Assembly (NCBI RefSeq): GCF_000025345.1
Contig: NC_013757.1
Location: 1,364,001 to 1,428,000, forward strand
From: Geodermatophilus obscurus DSM 43160
GTDB taxonomy: Bacteria; Actinomycetota; Actinomycetes; Mycobacteriales; Geodermatophilaceae
Reading direction: 5' to 3'
Length of the DNA stretch: 64,000 bases
The position numbers were made by a program, and so were the translations under genes. Shown piece by piece: positions 26,527-34,540 of this stretch; positions within the stretch are counted from its first letter, which is position 1, and the number at the start of each line of letters is the position of its first letter. The notes beneath the pieces are model-generated. The model did no database searches and had not been told where the DNA came from. It worked only from the letters and a program-made list of their open reading frames with translations.

Positions 26527-26667
26527 CAGCGCCTCCGCGAGGGAACGGACCTCGGAGGCCGAACCGTACGACTCCGGCCCGGATCCGGCACCCGGGTACG
26601 GCGATGGCCCCCGTCGGACCGGAGCGATCTAGGGTCGGCGGACACCTCTGCGACACCGGGAGAGCAC

Positions 26668-27078
26668 ATGGCGGTCTCCAACCGCGTCCGCAGCGCCCTG
26701 ACGACGACGGTGCTGGCGACCGCGGCCACCGGTTTCCTCGCGGCCTGCGGCACGGACGAGGAGGAGCAGGAGCAGGTCGCCTACTGCACGAACGAGGACG
26801 GCGAGATCGTCGACGACGACTACTGCGACGACGGCTACCGTGGTCCCGGCGCGGGGTTCTTCTTCCTGTACCTCGGCGGCTTCCGCCCCGGCCTGCCGGT
26901 CGGCACCGTCCTCCCGCGCGGGGGCACCCGGATCAACCCCACCGACACGGCGGCCCGCCAGCGTGCCGGGCTGCCGTCGACCGGCAAGGTCACCGGGGGC
27001 ACGCGGGTCACCGGCGGCATCGGCTCCGGCGTGGGTGGCCGCTCGGGCACCGGCTCCGGCGTCGGCGCGGGGAGTTGA
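26668..27078 (+). CDS. Small lipoprotein (YgiB-like partner)
   Basis: A 136-residue exported protein. The signal peptide ends with a lipobox (GFLAACG), then comes an acidic region (TDEEEQEQ, EIVDDDYCDD) with two Cys and a Gly/Phe-rich segment, and a Gly/Ser/Thr tail. It precedes a glutathionylspermidine-synthase-like gene, as ygiB precedes ygiC in enterobacteria; function is unknown. ATG 26668 follows GGGAGAG; TAGGGT at 26631-26636 is a plausible -10 box. Confidence 0.72.
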   Translation: MAVSNRVRSALTTTVLATAATGFLAACGTDEEEQEQVAYCTNEDGEIVDDDYCDDGYRGPGAGFFFLYLGGFRPGLPVGTVLPRGGTRINPTDTAARQRAGLPSTGKVTGGTRVTGGIGSGVGGRSGTGSGVGAGS

Positions 27079-27079
27079 A

Positions 27080-27136
27080 GAAGGACCCCGTCCTCCCCAC
27101 CCTTCGCAGGCTCAGAACGGGACCAGGGACGGGGCC
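27080..27136 (+). repeat. Palindromic intergenic element
   Basis: A full copy (GAAGGACCCCGTCCTCCCCA, loop TTCGCAGGCTCA, right arm ending GGGACGGGGCC). It starts two bases after the lipoprotein stop, between the two genes of the pair. Confidence 0.75.
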
Positions 27137-27166
27137 GCAGGACCCGGGCGAGGAGAGGACCGGAGA

Positions 27167-28411
27167 GTGAGGCGCGTCGAGGCGGGGGTGGTCCGTCCCG
27201 GCTGGGAGGCCGAGATCGAGGCCCAGGGCCTCGTCTACAACCGCACGGACCTGCCCGGCGGCGAGGTGCGCAGCTACTGGCGCGAGGGGCCGTTCTACGA
27301 CTTCACGATGGCCGAGGTGGAGCGGCTGGAGGGCTGGGTCGCGCAGCTGTTCGAGATGTGCGTGGCCGCCGGTGACCACGTCGTCGAGCACGACCTGTTC
27401 GACCGGATGGGCATCCCGCCGATCGCCCGACCGGAGATCCGCCGCACCTGGGAGACCGAGCCGCCGAGCGTGTACGGCCGCTTCGACCTGCGCTACGACG
27501 GCCAGGGCCCGCCGAAGCTGTTGGAGTTCAACGCCGACACCCCGACCGGCCTGGTCGAGTCCGCCGTGACCCAGTGGAACTGGCACCTGTTCACCGGTCA
27601 GGGCGCCGACCAGTGGAACGCCCTGCACGACAAGCTCGTCGCCGCCTGGCAGCGCAACCTGCTCCGCTGGGAGCGACGGACCGGCGTCCGTCCGCGGGTG
27701 CACCTGGCCTGGACGTCGGAGGAGCGCTCCGGTGAGGACCGGATGACCATCGCCTACCTGATGGACACCGTCGTCCAGGCCGGGTACGAGGCGATCGAGC
27801 TGGTGGTCGAGGACATCGCACTCGACGACGGGGACGGCCGCTTCTACGACCCGCAGGGCCGCCATCTCGACGTCGTCTTCAAGCTCTACCCCTGGGAGTG
27901 GCTGATCGAGGACGAGTTCGGCGCCGCTGTCCTCGCCGACGCCGCCCGGCCGGGCGGCACCACCTGGGTGGAGCCGGCCTACAAGATGCTGTGGAGCACC
28001 AAGGCGCTGCTGCCGGTGCTGTGGCAGCTGTTCGGCAGCGACCCGGCGCTGTCGCCGCTGCTGCTGCCGGCCTACTTCGCCGACGCGATGCCCTCGTCCT
28101 GGCAGACGTTCGTGCGCAAGCCGCTGTGGGGCCGGGAGGGCGCCAACGTGCAGATCGTCCGCGACGGGCAGGTCGCGGTGGAGATGCCCGGCCGGTACGG
28201 CACCGAGGGCTGGATCGTGCAGGAGTTCGCGCCGCTGCCGGACTTCGCCGGCGCCGACGGCCCGCACCACCCGGTACTGGGGGCCTGGGTGGTCGACGGC
28301 GAGCCGGCCGGGCTGGGCATCCGGGAGAGCGAGGGGCTGGTCACCGACAACCTCAGCTTCTTCGTGCCGCACACCGTCGACTTCACCGCTCCGCAGGCCG
28401 GGCGCCGGTAG
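27167..28411 (+). CDS. Glutathionylspermidine synthase family protein (YgiC-like, pre-ATP-grasp)
   Basis: A 414-residue protein of the Gsp-synthase domain family: VYGRFDLRYDGQGPPKLLEF (substrate region), EFNADTPTGLVE, FKLYPWEWLIEDEFG, EPAYKMLWSTKALLPVLW and KPLWGREGANVQIV match the ATP-grasp core. It lacks the amidase half of E. coli Gsp. GTG 27167 is preceded by GGAGA. The reaction for stand-alone YgiC-like proteins is not established; ATP-dependent amide ligation is expected. Confidence 0.85.
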   Translation: MRRVEAGVVRPGWEAEIEAQGLVYNRTDLPGGEVRSYWREGPFYDFTMAEVERLEGWVAQLFEMCVAAGDHVVEHDLFDRMGIPPIARPEIRRTWETEPPSVYGRFDLRYDGQGPPKLLEFNADTPTGLVESAVTQWNWHLFTGQGADQWNALHDKLVAAWQRNLLRWERRTGVRPRVHLAWTSEERSGEDRMTIAYLMDTVVQAGYEAIELVVEDIALDDGDGRFYDPQGRHLDVVFKLYPWEWLIEDEFGAAVLADAARPGGTTWVEPAYKMLWSTKALLPVLWQLFGSDPALSPLLLPAYFADAMPSSWQTFVRKPLWGREGANVQIVRDGQVAVEMPGRYGTEGWIVQEFAPLPDFAGADGPHHPVLGAWVVDGEPAGLGIRESEGLVTDNLSFFVPHTVDFTAPQAGRR

Positions 28412-28429
28412 CCGACCTACGGTCGGGAC

Positions 28430-28891
28430 ATGCCGCTGGAAGGTGAGTACGAGCCGAGCCCCGAGGCCTGGGTGCGCGAGCAGGTCGAGCGCTACGAGGC
28501 CACCGGGGGCCGGGAGGCCAACACGCTCCGCGACACCGGGATCCCGATCGCCGTCTTCTGGACCCGTGGCGCGAAGACCGGGAAGGTGCGCAAGAACGGC
28601 CTGATGCGGGTCGAGCACGAGGGTGCCTACGCGATGGTCGGCTCGCAGGGCGGCGCCCCCAAGGACCCGGCGTGGGTGGCCAACCTCCGCACGCACCCCG
28701 GCCAGGTCACCGTGCAGGACGGGCCGGAGCCGTGGGACGGCGTGGCGCGCGAGGTGACCGGCGAGGAGAAGCGGCAGTGGTGGGAGCGGGCCGTCGCGGT
28801 CTACCCCGAGTACGAGCGGTACCAGCAGCGCACCGACCGGGAGATCCCGGTGTTCGTCGTCGAGCGGGCCGACCCGGTCAACCCGGCATAG
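28430..28891 (+). CDS. Deazaflavin-dependent nitroreductase family protein (Ddn-like)
   Basis: A 153-residue split-barrel protein with the F420-binding pattern of the Ddn family: FWTRGAKTGKVRKNGLMRVE, YAMVGSQGGAPKDPAWVANL, and ERAVAVYPEYERYQQRTDRE at the end. These enzymes use reduced F420 to reduce quinones or other substrates. TACGGT at 28418-28423 lies six bases before the ATG, a leaderless promoter inside the short gap after the preceding gene. Confidence 0.87.
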   Translation: MPLEGEYEPSPEAWVREQVERYEATGGREANTLRDTGIPIAVFWTRGAKTGKVRKNGLMRVEHEGAYAMVGSQGGAPKDPAWVANLRTHPGQVTVQDGPEPWDGVAREVTGEEKRQWWERAVAVYPEYERYQQRTDREIPVFVVERADPVNPA

Positions 28892-29041
28892 TCCTCGACA
28901 CCGGTGATGCTCGACGACCTCGGGCGGTTCGCGCACCGGCCGGCGAGCTGAGCCGGATCCGTCGGCCACGTCGGGGGGCCGCCGCGGGAGGGGCCGAGCT
29001 GCGGGGGCGGGGCCTGGACGCTGTCACCCCCGCCGAGGACG

Positions 29042-29554
29042 ATGCCGCGCACGACCACCGACCGGCTGTTGCGCGCCGCCCTGCTCCTCAAGGGGCTCGA
29101 CGGCGCGGTCGAGTTGCTCGCGGGCGTCGCTCTCGCGCTGGTGGGCCCACGAGAGCTCGGGGAGCTGACCCGTCGGGTGGTCGCCCACCACCTGCTGGGC
29201 AGCCCCCGCGGCGCCCTGGCCGAGCGGTTCACGGCTGCGGAGGCAGCGCTGGGCGGCGGCGACCGCGCGTTCGCCGTCGTCTACCTGACCCTCCACGGCC
29301 TGGTGAAGCTGGGTCTGGTCGTGGCCCTGCTGCGCGAGCTGCGGCCCGCCTACCCGGTGGCGATCTGCGTCCTCGCGGTCTTCATCGGCTACGAGGCGTA
29401 CCGGGCGGCACGGACCGGGTCGTCGGTGCTCTGGGCTGCCGCGGCGCTCGACCTGGCGATCACCGTGCTCGTGGTGCGCGAGTACCGACGCCTCACGGCA
29501 GCGCGGCCGCCACCTCGGGGATCGCAGCGGCGACCTCGTCGGGGAACGTGGTGA
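29042..29554 (+). CDS. DUF2127 membrane protein
   Basis: A 170-residue protein with about four membrane helices (LLKGLDGAVELLAGVALALV, FAVVYLTLHGLVKLGLVVAL, YPVAICVLAVFIGYEAYR, AAALDLAITVLVVREY), the DUF2127 pattern. Function is unknown. The last 62 bases overlap the convergent winged-helix gene, so its basic C-terminus is read on both strands. Confidence 0.8.
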   Translation: MPRTTTDRLLRAALLLKGLDGAVELLAGVALALVGPRELGELTRRVVAHHLLGSPRGALAERFTAAEAALGGGDRAFAVVYLTLHGLVKLGLVVALLRELRPAYPVAICVLAVFIGYEAYRAARTGSSVLWAAAALDLAITVLVVREYRRLTAARPPPRGSQRRPRRGTW

Positions 29555-30554
29555 ACGGCGTCGCGGTGACCGAGCGCTTCGCTCCGCGGCCCTGCCAGGC
29601 CCAGGTGCCCAGCACCCGCCCGCGGTGGACGACGGTCGGCCGGAAGACGCCGTTGCCGCCGGGCACGATGCGGTCGGCGAACTCGGGCGGGACGGCGCAG
29701 CTGCGGTCGGCGTAGCCGAGGACGAACTCGTCGAACCCGGGCAGCAGGAACAGCCCGGCGGCGTCGGCGCGGTGCTCGGCCAGCAGGTCGGGGGTCTCCG
29801 GTGCCAGCAGGTGCTCGCGGCCGTCGACCTCGACGGCGGCGAGCCGGTCGCGGACGGCGGCCACCCCGGCCCGGACGTCGGTGAGCGGCAGCCCGGCCCA
29901 CCGCGCGAGGTCGGCGACGGTGGCCGGCCCGTGACCGCGGAAGTAGCGCAGCGCCAGCTCGCCCAGCCCGGTGTCGCGGTCGAGCCGCCGCTGCGCGGTC
30001 ACCCACTCGTCGAGCAGCACGAACGCCTGCTCGCCGCCGGCCATCGGCCCCATGCAGAGGGTGCCGGTCTGCGCCAGGTACCAGAGCAGGTGGTACCCGC
30101 GCTGTCCGGTGACGGCCACCCCGCCGTCGGCCACCACGGCGAGCAGCTCCTTGCGCCCGCAGCGCCGACCGCCGGTGAGCGCCGCGGTGACCAGCTCGCG
30201 CGCCCGCTCGGCCTCGGCCTCGGTCAGCCCGAGCGCCGCCCGCCGCTGGGCGGCGCCGGCCAGCACCCGCGGCCCCAGCAGGTCGAGCATCCAGGGCAGG
30301 TCCTCGGCGGGCAGCAGGTGCAACGTGCCGCGCATCGGCCAGGAGCGGACCACTTCCCCGGCGGCCAGCGCCGCCTCCACCCCGGCCCGCGTGCGCTCTG
30401 CCGTCCGCAGCGCCACCGAGGTCAGCGCGCCCGGCAGGTCCTGCCCCTGCACGCAGGTCAGCAGGCGGACCGCCTCGGTCGCGGTGGCCGGCGGCGGGCC
30501 GGCGACCCGCTGGGCCACCAGCCGGAGCAGCGCGAGGTCACGGGCCGTCGTCAT
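29493..30554 (-). CDS. Winged-helix DNA-binding domain protein (HTH_42 family)
   Basis: A 353-residue protein of the YcaQ-like family: RDLALLRLVAQRV, VRLLTCVQGQDLPGAL, VVRSWPMRGTLHLLPAEDLP and the closing PTVVHRGRVLGTWAW. YcaQ relatives are DNA glycosylases that unhook interstrand cross-links, but many actinobacterial members, like this one, are annotated only by fold, so a repair role is possible and unproven. ATG 30554 begins the conserved region. Confidence 0.82.
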   Translation of the reverse strand: MTTARDLALLRLVAQRVAGPPPATATEAVRLLTCVQGQDLPGALTSVALRTAERTRAGVEAALAAGEVVRSWPMRGTLHLLPAEDLPWMLDLLGPRVLAGAAQRRAALGLTEAEAERARELVTAALTGGRRCGRKELLAVVADGGVAVTGQRGYHLLWYLAQTGTLCMGPMAGGEQAFVLLDEWVTAQRRLDRDTGLGELALRYFRGHGPATVADLARWAGLPLTDVRAGVAAVRDRLAAVEVDGREHLLAPETPDLLAEHRADAAGLFLLPGFDEFVLGYADRSCAVPPEFADRIVPGGNGVFRPTVVHRGRVLGTWAWQGRGAKRSVTATPFTTFPDEVAAAIPEVAAALP

Positions 30555-30666
30555 GGCCGGAGCCTGCCAGCGCGGTACGACGATGTCGCCGGTCCGGTGT
30601 GAGGGCACTTTCTGGGGGTACCGCGCGCCGCGGACCGCATCCCCTGATGGAAGACAGCACCGCCTC

Positions 30667-30738
30667 ATGGCCTCTCCTCTGACTCCGCCCACCCCCGACA
30701 CGGCCCGCCCCGTCGCGGTCGCCGGGAACGCGTCGTGA
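30667..30738 (+). CDS. Candidate upstream ORF, 23 residues
   Basis: ATG 30667 opens a short frame rich in Pro/Thr that ends TCGTGA, overlapping the GTG of the SDR gene by four bases. Translation could couple to the SDR gene. There is no clear Shine-Dalgarno and no homology, so this is weak. Confidence 0.2.
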   Translation: MASPLTPPTPDTARPVAVAGNAS

Positions 30739-31484
30739 ACCGACTCTCCGGACGCCGGGTCGTGGTGACCGGCGGCGCCCGCGGCATCGGGGCCGCGATC
30801 GTGCGCGCCTTCGCCGCCGAGGCCGCGAGGGTCGCCGTCCTCGACCCCGCCGCGGAGGAGGCGACTCGGCTGGCGGCGGAGGTGCACGGGCGGGCGTACG
30901 CCGTCGACCTGACCGACGCCGCGGCCACCCGGGAGGCGATGGAGAAGGCGATCGCCTGGCTCGGCGGGATCGACGTCCTCGTCAACGACGCCGGCACCAG
31001 CCGGTTCGCGCCGCTGCTGGAGCTCGAGCCGGCGGACCTCGGCGACACCGTCACCTCGCCCGCCCGCACCATGCTGGTGACCACCCAGGCCGCGGCCTGG
31101 TCCATGATCGCGCTGCGCGGGCCCGGGGACGACTGCGTGGGCAAGATCGTGAACGTGGCCGGGGCCGGGTGCGTGACCGGTGGCGGGCAGGCCCACCACG
31201 CGGCGGCGACGTCCGCCGTCACCGCTCTCACCCGGGCCGCGGCGGAGGAGCTCGGCCCGCACGGCATCACGGTCAACTGCCTCTGTCCGGGCCTCGTGGT
31301 GGGGGAGGGCGGGGTCGGCGGTCACGACCGCCGGGAGGCCGCCGACTGGTCGGCGCGATCCCCGCTGGGCCGTGTGGGGGAGCCGCGGGACGTGGCCCGC
31401 GCCGCGCTCTTCCTCGCCTCCAGCGACTCCGACTACCTGACCGGGGACGCGCTCAACGTGTCCGGTGGGCTCGTCCTGCGCTGA
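30735..31484 (+). CDS. SDR-fold protein lacking the catalytic residues
   Basis: A 249-residue short-chain dehydrogenase fold. Cofactor motifs are intact (TGGARGIG, DVLVNDAG) and the end LTGDALNVSGG is typical. The active-site segment reads IVNVAGAGCV and AHHAAATSAV, so the usual Ser, Tyr and Lys are replaced by Ala/Gly, His and Thr. It may bind NAD(P) without standard redox activity, or use another mechanism. A methyltransferase gene follows after 12 bases. Confidence 0.8.
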   Translation: MNRLSGRRVVVTGGARGIGAAIVRAFAAEAARVAVLDPAAEEATRLAAEVHGRAYAVDLTDAAATREAMEKAIAWLGGIDVLVNDAGTSRFAPLLELEPADLGDTVTSPARTMLVTTQAAAWSMIALRGPGDDCVGKIVNVAGAGCVTGGGQAHHAAATSAVTALTRAAAEELGPHGITVNCLCPGLVVGEGGVGGHDRREAADWSARSPLGRVGEPRDVARAALFLASSDSDYLTGDALNVSGGLVLR

Positions 31485-31496
31485 GAGACTGCCCTC

Positions 31497-32153
31497 GTGC
31501 AGGCAACGGACTGGGATGCGCGCTACGCCGCGCAGCAGCAGTGGTCGGCCGAGCCCAACGCACGGGTCGCCGAGCTGCTGATCGACCTGCCGCCGGGCAC
31601 CGCGGTCGACCTGGCGGCGGGGGAGGGGCGGCACGCGCTGTGGCTGGCCGGCCGCGGCTGGGACGTCACCGCGGTCGACTTCTCCGCGACCGGGCTGGCC
31701 CGGGGGCGCGGGCGGCCCGGTGCCGACCGCGTCACCTGGGTGACCGCCGACGTCCTCGCCTGGAACGCCCCGCCGGACTCGCTGGACCTCGTGCTGGTCG
31801 CCTACCTGCACCTGCCGGAGGCCGAGACGACGGCGCTGCTGCGCCGCGCGGTCGGCTGGCTGCGACCGGGCGGGCGGCTGCTCGTCCTCGGCCACGACGC
31901 CGACAACGTCGCGCACGGGGTCGGCGGCCCGCAGGACCCGGCCATCCTGCACAGCGTCCCCCGGCTGGCCCCGGTGGCCGAGCTGCTCGACGTCGACCGG
32001 CTGGAGCAGGTGCGCCGGCAGACCCCGGCCGGCACCGCGCTGGACACCTTGCTGCTGGGCCGCCGCCCCGTGCCCGTACCGGGTCGGCCGCGTCCTCAGG
32101 CTCGCCGCGAGCGTGCGAGCGGTGAGGAGGATGGGGTCCTCCCCCGGCGGTAG
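31497..32153 (+). CDS. Class I SAM-dependent methyltransferase with repeat-derived tail
   Basis: A 218-residue protein of the tellurite-resistance/TehB-like methyltransferase type: VDLAAGEGRHALWLAGRGW (motif I), VTAVDFSATGL, LVLVAYLHLPEAE, LLVLGHDADN. The conserved fold ends near LDTLLLGRR; the last 28 or so residues are encoded by a palindromic intergenic element. The substrate is unknown. Confidence 0.82.
   Translation: MQATDWDARYAAQQQWSAEPNARVAELLIDLPPGTAVDLAAGEGRHALWLAGRGWDVTAVDFSATGLARGRGRPGADRVTWVTADVLAWNAPPDSLDLVLVAYLHLPEAETTALLRRAVGWLRPGGRLLVLGHDADNVAHGVGGPQDPAILHSVPRLAPVAELLDVDRLEQVRRQTPAGTALDTLLLGRRPVPVPGRPRPQARRERASGEEDGVLPRR
32086..32141 (-). repeat. Palindromic intergenic element translated as the methyltransferase tail
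   Basis: A full copy in inverse orientation (on the minus strand it starts GGAGGACCCCATCCTCCTCA and ends AGGACGCGGCC). It lies inside the 3' end of the methyltransferase frame. Confidence 0.72.
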
Positions 32154-32163
32154 CGTGCGGGAC

Positions 32164-32289
32164 GTGATGGGGATGGGCGGAGCCGGCGGCCCCGATGCGG
32201 AACGCCGTCGGCGCCTGGTGGCCACGGTCGTGGTGCTGGCGCTGCTGCTGACCGCAGCGGCGACGGTGCTCTCGATCGCGCTCGGCTGA
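32164..32289 (+). CDS. Small single-helix membrane protein, 41 residues
   Basis: GTG 32164 follows TAGCGT (32151-32156) by seven bases, a leaderless promoter. The product has a short Gly-rich start, a basic patch (ERRRRL) and one strong membrane helix (VATVVVLALLLTAAATVLSI). Inside-positive topology is expected. No family is recognised. The next gene starts 11 bases after its stop. Confidence 0.55.
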   Translation: MMGMGGAGGPDAERRRRLVATVVVLALLLTAAATVLSIALG

Positions 32290-32300
32290 GGCGGCGGACC

Positions 32301-32726
32301 GTGGACGCCGAGATCGAGGACTGGTTCGCCGCTGGCGGCCCGCGCGAGGCCGAGCTGCGGGCCGCCGACGCCCTCGTCACGGCCGCCGCGCCGGGCATCG
32401 ACCGGCAGCTGGTGCCGGTCGGCTCCGGCCGGGTGCTCGGCTACGGGCTGATGCCCTACCGGCCGCGGTCGGCCCGGGAGACGACCTCCTGGCCGCTGAT
32501 CGCCCTGGCGGCCCAGAAGCGGCACCTGTCGCTCTACGTGTGCGCCGTCGTCGACGGCGCCTACCTGGCCGAGTCCCGCGCCGACCGGCTGGGCCGGGTG
32601 TCCTGCGGGAAGAGCTGCATCCGGTTCTCCTCGCTGGACCGCGTCGACCGGGCCGAGCTGACTGCGCTGCTGCAGGACGCCGTCGCCGCGACGAAGGCCG
32701 GCACGAACGCCTACTCCTCGGGCTGA
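32301..32726 (+). CDS. DUF1801-like protein
   Basis: A 141-residue protein resembling the DUF1801/YdhG fold (GSGRVLGYGLMPYRPRSARE, WPLIALAAQKRHLSLYVCAV, GRVSCGKSCIRFSSLDRVD). DUF1801 members include frataxin-like proteins; function here is unknown. Its 3' end overlaps the convergent gene by 16 bases. Confidence 0.72.
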   Translation: MDAEIEDWFAAGGPREAELRAADALVTAAAPGIDRQLVPVGSGRVLGYGLMPYRPRSARETTSWPLIALAAQKRHLSLYVCAVVDGAYLAESRADRLGRVSCGKSCIRFSSLDRVDRAELTALLQDAVAATKAGTNAYSSG

Positions 32727-34051
32727 TCGGCCCGCCGCCGGGCCGGCTGCTCCGCGGGAGCCGCCGGGACGAGGTGGGTGGCGAACCAGTCGCGGGCCAG
32801 CTCGGCGGCGGCACGGAGCGTCCCCGGCTCCTCGAACAGGTGCGAGGCCCCCGGGACGACGGCCAGCCGGTTCGCGCACCGCAGCCGGGCCTGCGCCTCC
32901 CGGTTCAGCTCGAGCACCTGCTGGTCGTGGCCGCCCACGACCAGCAGCGTGGGCGCCCGGACCTCGGCCAGCGCCGGGCCGGCGAGGTCCGGGCGGCCAC
33001 CGCGGGAGACCACCGCCCGCACGGTGTGGTCCCGGGCCGCCGCGACCAGGGCCGCCGCGGCGCCGGTGCTGGCGCCGAAGTACCCCAGCGGCAGGCCCGC
33101 GCAGGCCGGCTCCGCACCCACCCAGCGGGCGACCGCGGTCAGCCGGCCGGCCAGCAGCGCCACGTCGAACACCGGCCCGCGGGCGGACTCCTCGGCGGGG
33201 GTCAGCAGGTCCACCAGCAGCGTGGCCATCCCTGCGCGCACCAGCACCTCGGCGACGGCGCGGTTGCGGGGACTGTGCCGGCCGCTGCCGGAGCCGTGCG
33301 CGAACACGACCAGCCCACCGGCGTGCTCGGGGACGGTCAGGTGGCCGGGCAGCCCGCCTGGACCGGCGTCGGCGACCACGTCGTCGTCCCGCGGGGTGGG
33401 GGCGTCGCCCGGCGGTGCCGGGGGCGGGCGGCGCAGCAGCCCGAGGACCTCCTCCTCCTCGGTCGGCCGGAAGTCGGCGTAGGCCTGCCCCACCGCGGTG
33501 AAGCGCTGCGGGCTCTCCAGGCACACCACCTCGTCGACTTCCTGGGCGATCTCCTGCAGGGCGCGGGGCGAGCCGACCGGGACGGCCAGCACCACCCGGG
33601 CCGCCCCGTGCGACCGGGCGACCGCGCAGGCGGCCCGGGCGGTGGCGCCGGTCGCGATGCCGTCGTCCACCACCACCGCCGTCCGGCCCTCCAGCGGCAG
33701 CCGGGCGCGGTCGCCGCGCAGCTGCCGCGCCCGCCGGTCAAGCTCGGCGCGCTCGCGCCGCTCGACGTCGGCGAACGTCGCCTCCTCGACCCGGGCGGCC
33801 CGCACGACGTCGTCGTTGACGACGACCACGCCGTCCTCGCCGACCGCGCCCATCGCCAGCTCCGGGCGCTGCGGCAGACCGAGCTTGCGGACCAGGACCA
33901 CGTCGAGCGGGGCGCCCACCGCGCGGGCCACCTCCGCGGCCACCGGCACCCCACCGCGCGGCAGGCCGAGCACCACGACGCCGCGGCCGGCGAACGGCGC
34001 CATCCGGCGCCCCAGCTGCCGGCCCGCGTCCCTGCGGTCCTGGAACGGCAC
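32711..34051 (-). CDS. Phosphoribosyltransferase / dienelactone-hydrolase-like fusion
   Basis: A 446-residue protein of two domains. Residues 1-215 are a type I phosphoribosyltransferase with VLVRKLGLP and the PRPP loop VVDDGIATGATARAA. Residues 235-430 are an alpha/beta hydrolase with HGSGSGRHSPRNR, the nucleophile GASTGAAAAL, a candidate Asp in VGGHDQ and His in GASHLFEEPG. The same fusion occurs in mycobacteria (Rv0571c). Substrates are unknown. It diverges from the small three-helix gene. Confidence 0.85.
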   Translation of the reverse strand: MPFQDRRDAGRQLGRRMAPFAGRGVVVLGLPRGGVPVAAEVARAVGAPLDVVLVRKLGLPQRPELAMGAVGEDGVVVVNDDVVRAARVEEATFADVERRERAELDRRARQLRGDRARLPLEGRTAVVVDDGIATGATARAACAVARSHGAARVVLAVPVGSPRALQEIAQEVDEVVCLESPQRFTAVGQAYADFRPTEEEEVLGLLRRPPPAPPGDAPTPRDDDVVADAGPGGLPGHLTVPEHAGGLVVFAHGSGSGRHSPRNRAVAEVLVRAGMATLLVDLLTPAEESARGPVFDVALLAGRLTAVARWVGAEPACAGLPLGYFGASTGAAAALVAAARDHTVRAVVSRGGRPDLAGPALAEVRAPTLLVVGGHDQQVLELNREAQARLRCANRLAVVPGASHLFEEPGTLRAAAELARDWFATHLVPAAPAEQPARRRADQPEE

Positions 34052-34231
34052 CCGCGCCTCCTCGGGTCGGACCCATGCTCACCCTGGTCCTGCCCGGACG
34101 GGATACGCAACCACGGGTTGCCTGGTGACCTAGGTCCCTGGTGTGTGCGCCCGGCAGCGGTCACCGTTGGTCGCCGGCGCCGCGAGCGCCCGGCTGATCC
34201 ACACACCTCGCGCGCACGGAGGCGCCCCCGC

Positions 34232-34426
34232 ATGACGCTGACCGAAGACCCCGCCGTCGACCAGGCCGTGGCCCGACTCGCCGACGAGTTCCGGGCGCGG
34301 CTGCGTCCCCAGGTCATCGGCACCGTGGTCCGCACCTGCCGGCAGGACCTCAGCGGGGTACCGGCCACGGCGCTGCCCGAGCTGGTGGAGCGGCTGGCCC
34401 GGGAGCGCCTGCAGTCCGTCGGCTGA
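34232..34426 (+). CDS. Small three-helix-bundle dimerisation protein
   Basis: A 64-residue acidic/basic helical protein (VARLADEFRARLRPQVIGTV, GVPATALPELVERLARERLQ), the pattern of actinobacterial three-helix-bundle dimerisation proteins. GGAGG lies nine bases before the ATG. Function is unknown. A strong terminator follows. Confidence 0.65.
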   Translation: MTLTEDPAVDQAVARLADEFRARLRPQVIGTVVRTCRQDLSGVPATALPELVERLARERLQSVG

Positions 34427-34482
34427 CGGCAGCCGGAGCAGCGCAGCGAGCGAGGAGCGGACCGAGGGCACCGTCTGCTGGG

Positions 34483-34533
34483 ACGGCGACGCCGGCCGGA
34501 CCCCCCGTCGGGGCGTCCGGCCGGCGTCGCCGT
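34483..34533. terminator. Perfect 18-bp hairpin, bidirectional terminator
   Basis: Bases 34483-34500 pair perfectly with 34516-34533. It sits between two convergent genes and can serve both. Confidence 0.85.
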
Positions 34534-34540
34534 GCGGGGG

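Noticed and set aside
30555..33524. An N-terminal extension of the winged-helix gene running nearly 3 kb upstream
   Set aside because: The conserved protein starts at ATG 30554; the rest is antisense to the SDR, methyltransferase and DUF1801 genes.
34427..34470. Another copy of the palindromic family
   Set aside because: The GAGC/AGCG-rich stretch does not share the arms or loop of the family; only generic GC-rich similarity is seen.
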